Shown here: positions 24,312 through 31,508 of the stretch, in pieces
Numbering within the stretch: the stretch's first letter is position 1
How the letters are laid out: each line of letters starts with the position of its first letter
Source: Brachybacterium sp042666875
GTDB taxonomy: Bacteria; Actinomycetota; Actinomycetes; Actinomycetales; Dermabacteraceae
DNA: 64,000 nucleotides
Direction: 5' to 3'
Assembly: GCF_042666875.1 (NCBI RefSeq)
Contig: NZ_JBHTCX010000007.1
Span: 248,001-312,000 of the forward strand
Position numbers and translations under genes: made by a program
Notes under the pieces: model-generated
The model's database searches: none
The model's input: the letters and a program-made list of their open reading frames with translations, nothing else
What the model was told of the DNA's origin: nothing

Positions 24312-26384
24312 ATGTCTCAGCGGAATCTTCCCCCCGCCACCGACTCCACCGCCGATTCCCGCCCTCGCTCGGGCATGACCCGCCGCACGCTGTTCGCCGC
24401 CACGGCCGTCGGCGTCCCGGCGGCGACGGCTGCGCTGTCCATGTCTCCGGCCGTCGCCGACCCCTCGGTCACGGATGGGGAGACCCGCATCCTGGACGTA
24501 CCGCTCGCGGACTACGCGCTGATCGACGTCGACGGCGGGCAGGCACGCGATCTTCCCGAGCAGCCGGCGACGATGGTCGGCCTCACCTGGCCGGCGGATT
24601 CAGAGGCCCCGGCCGTGCACGCGCGCGGTCTCGGGCAGGACGGGAACTGGACCCCGTGGTGCGAACTCGAGATCGCCGAGGACCCGGACAGCGGCGAGGA
24701 GGCCCCCGGCACGGAGCTGGCGTGGCTGGGCGTGGTCTCGGCGCTGCAGATCCGCGCCGAACTGGACGGCGGGGACGTGACCTCCGAGGCCACGGCGCAC
24801 ATCGTCACCACGTCGCCGACCGAGGGCGACGAGATGGTCGGAGACTTCAGCGGGCCGTACACCTCCCAGTCGCAGTCACAGGACCTGCAGGCACAACCGC
24901 GGATGATGTCGACCCGCGCCGCGGCGAACCCTGCCACTCCACTGCTTCCCGGCTCGACACCCTCCTTCGTCGCGCGTGCGACCTGGGGTGCCGATGAGGG
25001 CAGGACAGGAGCCACGTACGGGCGCGACGAGCTCAAAGCCGTGATCATCCACCACACCGCGGGCACCAACAGCTACAGCAGCAGTGAGTCCGCGCAGATC
25101 GTCCGGGGCATTCACACGTACCACACGCGCACCCTGGGGTGGGCGGACATCGGGTACAACATCCTGGTCGACAAGTACGGTCGGATCTTCGAGGGCCGCA
25201 GCGGCGGCCTCCACCGCAACATCCAGGGTGCCCACGCCACGGGATTCAACCGCGGCTCCTTCGGCATCTCCGTGCTGGGCCACTACAGCTCCACCGAACC
25301 TTCCGCCGCGGCGCGGGACGCGGTCTCCCGGATCGTGGCGTGGAAGCTCCTGAGCACGTTCGAAGAGCGCGTGTGGAGCACGTCCACCTGGAGTTCGATC
25401 GCCAGCGGCACCCGCTTCGACGCCGGTTCCACGCAGACCCTCGCGAAGGTGATGGGCCACCGCGATGTGAACCACACCGAGTGCCCCGGGTACCAGCTGT
25501 ACCAGGAGTTCGACCGGATCCGTGGCGATGCGCAGTACTACATGGACCACGGGTGGAAGCATCACCTGACGGCGTTCAACGCCGCTGGGGGAGCGGCGAA
25601 GCTCGGCACCGTGGTCCGCAGCGCCTACAGCACGGGAACCTACTGGGTCACGGTGCTCACCAAGGGGCTCGTGATGCACAGGGGTGCGGAGAAGGCCGTC
25701 GGCTACGTCAGCGAGGTGGCCCAGGAGTGGCAGCCCTCCTGGGGGCGCCCGACCAGCTCCGTCTCCCACCGGGGCGGCAAGAGCTACCAGTCCTTCGAGA
25801 ACGGCGTGGCCGTCAAGTCGGGCAGCTCTGTGAGCTTCCAGGAGTCCCGCTTCGTCGACGTCCCCCCGGGCATGATGTACCGCGAGGAGATCGAGGAGCT
25901 CGCCGAGCGCGGTATCACCACCGGCTGGCCGGACGGCACCTACCGTCCGCTGGACCCGATCCAGCGTGATGCGATGGTCGCCTTCGTCTACCGCGCTCTC
26001 GGATCCCCGCGCTTCACCCCGCCCAGCAGATCACCGTTCTCGGACATGCCACCGAGCCGCATGTACTACAAGGAGATCACGTGGGCGCATGCGGAGGGCA
26101 TCGTCGAGGGCTGGTCCGACGGCACGTTCCGTCCCACCGCCTCGATCGAGCGCGGCGCGGTCGCGGCATTCCTGTACCGTGCCTCCGGGCGGCCGTCCTC
26201 GGGGACCTCGAACCCGTTCCGGGACGTCCCCTCGAACCATCAGTTCGCGAAGGAGATCAGCTGGCTGGCCTCCACGGGCATCAGCACCGGCTGGTCGGAC
26301 GGCACCTTCCGCCCGGTGGAGCCGATCGCCCGGGACGCGATGGCCGCCTTCATGATCCGCTGGATGGAAGAGCGCGGGCTCTGA
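24312..26384 (+). CDS. Secreted N-acetylmuramoyl-L-alanine amidase (PGRP type) with three SLH domains
   Basis: 690 aa. A signal peptide with a twin-arginine start (MTRRTLFAATAVG, residues 22-34) ends near AVA. Residues about 216-400 are a peptidoglycan-recognition amidase: ATWGADE, zinc His in VIIHHTAG (about 246), WADIGYNILVDKYGRIFEGR, and GHRDVNHTECPG supplying the further zinc ligands. Residues about 514-690 hold three S-layer homology repeats, beginning FVDVPPGMMY, FSDMPPSRMY and FRDVPSNHQF, each with a GWxDGTxRP motif. It should cut the stem peptide from muramic acid while bound to the wall polymer. The next gene, a pyruvyl transferase, may make that ligand. Confidence 0.9.
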   Translation: MSQRNLPPATDSTADSRPRSGMTRRTLFAATAVGVPAATAALSMSPAVADPSVTDGETRILDVPLADYALIDVDGGQARDLPEQPATMVGLTWPADSEAPAVHARGLGQDGNWTPWCELEIAEDPDSGEEAPGTELAWLGVVSALQIRAELDGGDVTSEATAHIVTTSPTEGDEMVGDFSGPYTSQSQSQDLQAQPRMMSTRAAANPATPLLPGSTPSFVARATWGADEGRTGATYGRDELKAVIIHHTAGTNSYSSSESAQIVRGIHTYHTRTLGWADIGYNILVDKYGRIFEGRSGGLHRNIQGAHATGFNRGSFGISVLGHYSSTEPSAAARDAVSRIVAWKLLSTFEERVWSTSTWSSIASGTRFDAGSTQTLAKVMGHRDVNHTECPGYQLYQEFDRIRGDAQYYMDHGWKHHLTAFNAAGGAAKLGTVVRSAYSTGTYWVTVLTKGLVMHRGAEKAVGYVSEVAQEWQPSWGRPTSSVSHRGGKSYQSFENGVAVKSGSSVSFQESRFVDVPPGMMYREEIEELAERGITTGWPDGTYRPLDPIQRDAMVAFVYRALGSPRFTPPSRSPFSDMPPSRMYYKEITWAHAEGIVEGWSDGTFRPTASIERGAVAAFLYRASGRPSSGTSNPFRDVPSNHQFAKEISWLASTGISTGWSDGTFRPVEPIARDAMAAFMIRWMEERGL

Positions 26385-26421
26385 GGCGACGAACTGGCTG
26401 CCCGCCGGGAAGGAGATGCCG

Positions 26422-28812
26422 GTGAAGGTCGCCGTGCTGTGCGATGTCGATCAGACCGTCTACCACGTGGGGGACGAGGCCATCGCGACGATGACCTCCC
26501 GGCGGCTGGCCGCTCGCGGGTTCGACGTCGTGCGCATCTCCCGGCACGAGAAGTACGGGCCCGACGGCACGGCCCCGGCGTCGGCCATCCCGGCGCTCAC
26601 CTTCCCGTGGCCGCTCGAGGATCGGGCGAGGTACCTCGAGGAGATCCGGGCAGTGCTCGCGGGAGAGCTCGATGCCCTTCCGGCCGAGGACAAGCTGTTC
26701 GGCATCATCGAGCGTCTCCGTGCCGTGGATGCGCTGGTGATCGGCGGCGGCGGGAGCCTCACCTCCCGCTACGGGTGGCTGCTCGACGAGCGCGTGGCCA
26801 CCGCCGAGGTGGCGCACTCGCTCGGCAAGCCGGTGATCCTCAGCGGCCAGAGCCTGGGCCCGGAGCTGACCGACACCGACCGCGACAGCGTGCGCCGGCT
26901 GCTCGAGCTGTGCTCGGTCGTCGGCCTGCGGGACCACCACAGCGTGGGGATCGCCCGTCGGCTGTGCCCGGGCCACCCGGCGGTCGTGCAGACTCTCGAT
27001 GACGCCGTCGGCCTCGAGCCGGAGACTCCGCTGGACCCCGAGCTGATCAGCGTCACGCTGGGCGGGGACGGTGATCCGTTCCCGCGGGCCGACTACGTCG
27101 CGGTGGCCGCCGCGGTGATCGAGGAGCTCGCCCGGCGCACCGGCGCCCGCGTCGAGCTGGTTCCCCACATGGCGGACCCCGATACCGGCGGGGGCGATCT
27201 GCAGGTCCACCGCGAGGTCGCCGACCTGCTGACGGTGCCGGCCACCGTGTGCCCGATAGAGCCCGACACCGCGGCCACCGCACGCACCGCCCGCGCCGCC
27301 TGGGTGGTCACCACGCGTTTCCACCCGGTCGTCTTCGGAGCCGCCGCCGGGGCCTCGGTGCTGGCGATGCCACTGAACCGCTACGGCGCCTCCCGCATGG
27401 ACGGGGCCCTGCGGAACCTGGGCCTCGCCGGCGGAGTGGTCCCGCTGGCCGCCCTCTGGGACCCCGTCGGCGCCGGCCCGTCCGATCTGGTCGGTTCCGT
27501 GGTCGACGCCCTCGTCGCGGCCCGGGAGAGCGAGCGCGCCCATCTCGAGGCGGTGCGCCCTGCGCTGCTCCAGGCCGCCGCGGACTGGTGGGACACCGTG
27601 GCCTCGGTGCTTCGCGCACAGGACGGGTCAGCCGGGCGGGGCAGCGCCCCCGCGGTCGAGGCCTCCAGCATGCCGGCTGTCGCCGACCCTGCCGGGGCCG
27701 GGATCGAGCCGCACCAGCGCTGGCCCCACGAACTGCGGGAAGAGCTCGCACCGTGGATGACCACGACCGGGACGCCGGCCCCGGAGCCGTCGGTCTCCAT
27801 CATCATGCGCACCCGCGACCGGGCCCGGATGCTGGATCGGGCCCTGCAGGACGTCCTGGCCCAGACGCGGCAGGACTGGGAGCTGGTGATCGTCAACGAC
27901 GCCGGGGATCGCCGCGGCGTCGACGAGGCCGTCGCACGCTATGAGGCGGAGAGCGGCGGACGCATCCGGGTGCTGCACCGCGAGCGCTCCACCGGGATGG
28001 AAGCGGCGAGCAACCACGGCCTGCGCGAGTCCACCGCGCCCGTGGTCTCCGTCCATGACGACGACGACACCTGGCACGCCACCTTTCTCCAGGAGACTCT
28101 CGCCCATCTCGCGGCGCATCCGGAGCAGGACGCCGTCGTGGTGCGCACCCTGGTGGTCTACGAGCACGAGACGCCCAGCGGCTTCGTGGAGGACGAGGCG
28201 TTCCGCTCGTGGCCGGAGCTGGAGGGCGCGCGTCTGCTGGACTACATCGCGGTCAACCGCCACGCGCCGATCGCGATCCTGCACCGCCGCCGCGTCCACG
28301 AGAGCGTCGGCGAGTTCGACGAATCCCTGCCCGTGGTGGGTGACTACGCGTTCCATCTCGAGCTGCTGCAGCGCTTCGACGTCGGATTCCTCGACCGTCC
28401 CCTCGCGCAGTGGCGGCACCGGCCCACCGCCACCGGGCCCAGCAGCAACTCGATGTTCAGCCTCAGCCACGGCCACCGCCACTTCGACGCGGAGCTGCGC
28501 GAGCGGTACTTCCGCGAGTGGACCCGCGAGCACGGGATCGGGCTGCCGATGTTCCTCTCGAAGAACACCGAGACCCTCCTGGGCCGCAGCGAGGAACGCG
28601 TCCTCGAGGAACTGCGCGCCGTGCGCGAGGAGCTCGGCGCCACCCGGGCGGAGCTTGCCGAGCTCCGTGAGGAACGGGCCGGCGCCGAGCTGACCGGGAC
28701 GGGTGGCCGGGCCGTACGGGCGGCCGGACGCCTGGGCCGACGTGCCCTCGACGACGCTCGACGTGCCCTCGGTGATGGCCGGCGCGCTCTCCGGCGACGT
28801 CCGCCCGGCTGA
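26422..28812 (+). CDS. Fusion of polysaccharide pyruvyl transferase (CsaB-like) and family 2 glycosyltransferase
   Basis: 796 aa from GTG 26422; the ATG at 26416 touches its AAGGAG ribosome site, so GTG with a 6-nt gap is better. Residues 1 to about 390 are a polysaccharide pyruvyl transferase: VGDEAIATM, GGGSLTSRYG and the TTRFHPVVFGAAAG motif near residue 293. Residues about 455-700 are a GT-A glycosyltransferase with SVSIIMRTRDRARML and a DxD-type HDDDDTWH (about 549). The last 70 residues are a Glu/Arg coiled coil with a basic end. It starts 37 bp after the SLH amidase, probably in one operon. CsaB ketal-pyruvylates wall glycans bound by SLH domains in Firmicutes; the same role is inferred here. 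Confidence 0.8.
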   Translation: MKVAVLCDVDQTVYHVGDEAIATMTSRRLAARGFDVVRISRHEKYGPDGTAPASAIPALTFPWPLEDRARYLEEIRAVLAGELDALPAEDKLFGIIERLRAVDALVIGGGGSLTSRYGWLLDERVATAEVAHSLGKPVILSGQSLGPELTDTDRDSVRRLLELCSVVGLRDHHSVGIARRLCPGHPAVVQTLDDAVGLEPETPLDPELISVTLGGDGDPFPRADYVAVAAAVIEELARRTGARVELVPHMADPDTGGGDLQVHREVADLLTVPATVCPIEPDTAATARTARAAWVVTTRFHPVVFGAAAGASVLAMPLNRYGASRMDGALRNLGLAGGVVPLAALWDPVGAGPSDLVGSVVDALVAARESERAHLEAVRPALLQAAADWWDTVASVLRAQDGSAGRGSAPAVEASSMPAVADPAGAGIEPHQRWPHELREELAPWMTTTGTPAPEPSVSIIMRTRDRARMLDRALQDVLAQTRQDWELVIVNDAGDRRGVDEAVARYEAESGGRIRVLHRERSTGMEAASNHGLRESTAPVVSVHDDDDTWHATFLQETLAHLAAHPEQDAVVVRTLVVYEHETPSGFVEDEAFRSWPELEGARLLDYIAVNRHAPIAILHRRRVHESVGEFDESLPVVGDYAFHLELLQRFDVGFLDRPLAQWRHRPTATGPSSNSMFSLSHGHRHFDAELRERYFREWTREHGIGLPMFLSKNTETLLGRSEERVLEELRAVREELGATRAELAELREERAGAELTGTGGRAVRAAGRLGRRALDDARRALGDGRRALRRRPPG

Positions 28813-28863
28813 GGGAGCCGGCTCTCGGGCGACGTCCGCCCGGCTGAGGGAGCCGGCTCTCGG
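28794..28863. repeat. 35-bp perfect tandem duplication across the stop codon
   Basis: The last 19 bp of the pyruvyl transferase/glycosyltransferase gene plus 16 bp of 3' flank (28794-28828) are repeated exactly at 28829-28863; both copies hold the TGA. Confidence 0.95.
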
Positions 28864-28929
28864 GCCCTAGCCCTGTCTGGTCTGCCCACGCCGTTCGTGC
28901 CCCGTCAATCCATCGCGCCACGCCGCGCA

Positions 28930-28971
28930 GTTCCACTGATCTGTGCCGAGCTCGGCACGTTTCGGTGGAAC
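28930..28971. repeat. Intergenic inverted repeat, second GTTCCACTGAT element
   Basis: GTTCCAC (28930) pairs with GTGGAAC (28965) and GTGCCGAG (28943) with CTCGGCAC (28951), separated by a symmetrical 6-nt internal loop. It lies between convergent genes and could also terminate transcription. Shares the arm GTTCCACTGAT with 11916-11926. Confidence 0.75.
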
Positions 28972-28978
28972 GGATCGG

Positions 28979-29044
28979 CGAGTCGGGATGGTGCGGGCCG
29001 AGCGAGGCCGACGAGTCGGGATGGTGCGGGCTGAGCGAGGCCGG
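28979..29044. repeat. 33-bp tandem duplication downstream of purL
   Basis: Two 33-bp units (28979-29011 and 29012-29044) differing at two positions, directly after the inverted repeat. Together with the 35-bp repeat they fill most of the 273-bp gap 28813-29085, which has no gene. Confidence 0.9.
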
Positions 29045-29085
29045 CGAGCGATGTGAGGTGAGCGCGATGGGTGCTGAGGCGCAGC

Positions 29086-31452
29086 TCAGCCGAAGTGACG
29101 CGGCAGCGTCGCCCCGCGCAGGTCCTGCAGCTCGCGCAGCGGGAAGGCGGCGACGCCCTGGATGTCGAGCGTGTCGCCGCCGGTGGAGCCGAGGCGCAGC
29201 TGCGGCACCCCGTGCTCGGCGCACAGCGCCGCCAGGCGCTCCTCACGCTCTGCCGGGACCGCGACCAGGGCCCGAGCCTGGGACTCGGAGAACAGTGCCG
29301 TGGGCAGATCGACTCCGTCCCGTGCCCGCAGCGCCTCCAGATCGACGGTGGCGCCCGTGCCGAAGCGCGTCGCGGCCTCGACCAGGGCCTGCGCGAGCCC
29401 GCCGTCGGAGAGGTCGTGGGTCGCGGCGGCGAGGCCTTCCTTGGAGGCGGCCACCAGGACCTGGGCGAGGGCCCGCTCCGCCTCCAGGTCGACCTGCGGG
29501 GGCAGCCCGCCGAGGTGGCCGTGGATGACGTCGGCCCAGGCCGAGCCGGACAGCTCCTCGCCAGTGGTGCCGAGCAGCAGCACCGAGAGTCCGTCCTCCT
29601 GCCAGCCAGCGGGCACGCGCCGGGCGACGTCCTCCAGCACGCCCAGCACGCCGACGACCGGAGTGGGGTGGATGGCGGAGTCGATGCGGCCGGGCTCGCC
29701 CGTGGAGTTGTACAGCGAGACGTTGCCGCCGGTGACCGGGACGCCGAGGATCTCGCAGGCCTCCGCGAGGCCGCCGATGGCCTCGACCAGCTGCCACATG
29801 GGGCCCGGGTCCTCGGGGGAGCCGAAGTTCAGGCAGTCGGTGACCGCCAGCGGCGTCGCGCCGGCAGCGGCGACGTTGCGATAGGCCTCTGCGAGGGCCA
29901 GCTGCGCGCCGGTGCGGGGGTCGAGCTTGGTGTAGCGGCCGTTGGCGTCGGTCGCCAGGGCGACGCCGCGGCCGGTGGTCTCGTCGACGCGGATCACGCC
30001 CGCGTCGTCGGGCATCGCCAGCGCCGTGTTCCCGCCGACGTAGCGGTCGTACTGGTCGGTGACCCAGCCCGTCGCGGCCAGATTGGGGGAGGAGATCAGG
30101 TCGCGCAGAGCCTGGGCGATCTCCGAGGCGCCCTGCGGCCGGGGGAGGGCCTCGGCACGATCGGCCTGCAGGGCGTCCTGCCAGTCGGGGCGGGAGTACG
30201 GGCGGTCGTAGACGGGGCCGTCGACCGCGACCGTCGAGGGGTCGACGTCGACGATGCGGCGACCGTGGTGATCGATCGTCAGCCGTCCTTCGCCGGTGAC
30301 CTCGCCGATCACGGCGGCCTCGACGTCCCACTTGGCGGTGATCGCCTCGAACTCGGCCAGCTTCTCGGGGCGCACCACGGCCATCATGCGCTCCTGCGAC
30401 TCGCTCATGAGGATCTCGCCGGCGTTCAGGGTGGGATCACGCAGCAGCACGTTCTCCAGATCGATGTGCATGCCGGAGTTCCCGTTGGCCGCGAGCTCGC
30501 TGGTGGCGCACGAGATGCCGGCGGCGCCGAGGTCCTGGATGCCCTCGACGGTGTGGGCGGAGAACAGCTCCAGGCAGCACTCGATGAGCACCTTCTCCAT
30601 GAAGGGGTCGCCCACCTGGACGCTGGGTCGCTTGACGGGCCCGCCCTCGTCGAAGGTCTCCGAGGCCAGGATCGAGGCGCCGCCGATGCCGTCACCGCCG
30701 GTGCGGGCACCGAACAGCACGACCTTGTTGCCGGGTCCGGTGGCCGAGGCCAGATGGATGTCCTCGTGCCGCAGCACGCCCAGGCACAGGGCGTTGACCA
30801 GGGGATTGGTCTGGTAGGCGGGGTCGAACACGGTCTCCCCGCCGATGTTGGGCAGGCCCAGGGAGTTGCCGTAGCCGCCGACGCCGGAGACCACGCCGTG
30901 GACCACGCGGGCGGTGTCGGGATGGTCGATGGCACCGAAGCGCAGCTGGTCCATGACGGCGACGGGTCGCGCGCCCATGGAGATGATGTCACGCACGATG
31001 CCGCCGACGCCGGTGGCCGCGCCCTGGTACGGCTCGACGTAGGAGGGGTGGTTGTGGGACTCGACCTTGAAGGTGACCGCCCAGCCGTCGCCGATGTCGA
31101 CGACGCCGGCGTTCTCGCCCATGCCCACCAGCAGCTTCTCCCGCATCGCGGCGGTGGTGCGCTCGCCGAAGGTGCGCAGATGCTTCTTGGAGGACTTGTA
31201 CGAGCAGTGCTCCGACCACATCACCGAGTACATGGCCAGCTCCGCGTTCGTCGGTCGCCGCCCGAGGATCTCGCGAATGCTGGCGTACTCCTCGTCCTTG
31301 AGGCCCAGCGCCGCGAAGGGCTGCGCCTGCTCGGGGGTCGAGGCGGCGACGTCGACGGTGTCGACGTCGCCGTCCCCGGGTCGGCTTCCCGAGGGGACGG
31401 TCGCAGAGGCGTGGGCGTGGTCAGCGGTCATCGCGGGATCGGATCCGTTCAT
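29086..31452 (-). CDS. purL: Phosphoribosylformylglycinamidine synthase subunit PurL
   Basis: 788 aa, the small (three-component) form that works with PurQ and PurS, which are encoded about 10 kb away on the same strand. It turns FGAR into FGAM with ATP and ammonia from PurQ. Visible: MYSVMWSEHCSYKSSKKHLR, the FKVESHNHPS segment with its catalytic His, and GVGGYGNSLG. The first 40 residues are an extra non-conserved stretch; GTG 31455 and ATG 31431 are alternative starts. Lies 56 nt after the acyl-CoA oxidase-like gene and may be co-transcribed with it. Confidence 0.95.
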   Translation of the reverse strand: MNGSDPAMTADHAHASATVPSGSRPGDGDVDTVDVAASTPEQAQPFAALGLKDEEYASIREILGRRPTNAELAMYSVMWSEHCSYKSSKKHLRTFGERTTAAMREKLLVGMGENAGVVDIGDGWAVTFKVESHNHPSYVEPYQGAATGVGGIVRDIISMGARPVAVMDQLRFGAIDHPDTARVVHGVVSGVGGYGNSLGLPNIGGETVFDPAYQTNPLVNALCLGVLRHEDIHLASATGPGNKVVLFGARTGGDGIGGASILASETFDEGGPVKRPSVQVGDPFMEKVLIECCLELFSAHTVEGIQDLGAAGISCATSELAANGNSGMHIDLENVLLRDPTLNAGEILMSESQERMMAVVRPEKLAEFEAITAKWDVEAAVIGEVTGEGRLTIDHHGRRIVDVDPSTVAVDGPVYDRPYSRPDWQDALQADRAEALPRPQGASEIAQALRDLISSPNLAATGWVTDQYDRYVGGNTALAMPDDAGVIRVDETTGRGVALATDANGRYTKLDPRTGAQLALAEAYRNVAAAGATPLAVTDCLNFGSPEDPGPMWQLVEAIGGLAEACEILGVPVTGGNVSLYNSTGEPGRIDSAIHPTPVVGVLGVLEDVARRVPAGWQEDGLSVLLLGTTGEELSGSAWADVIHGHLGGLPPQVDLEAERALAQVLVAASKEGLAAATHDLSDGGLAQALVEAATRFGTGATVDLEALRARDGVDLPTALFSESQARALVAVPAEREERLAALCAEHGVPQLRLGSTGGDTLDIQGVAAFPLRELQDLRGATLPRHFG

Positions 31453-31508
31453 CACGGGGACAAGGAGAGCCGGCGCGACCTCACGGGAGCCGTCGCGGCC
31501 CGCCCAGT

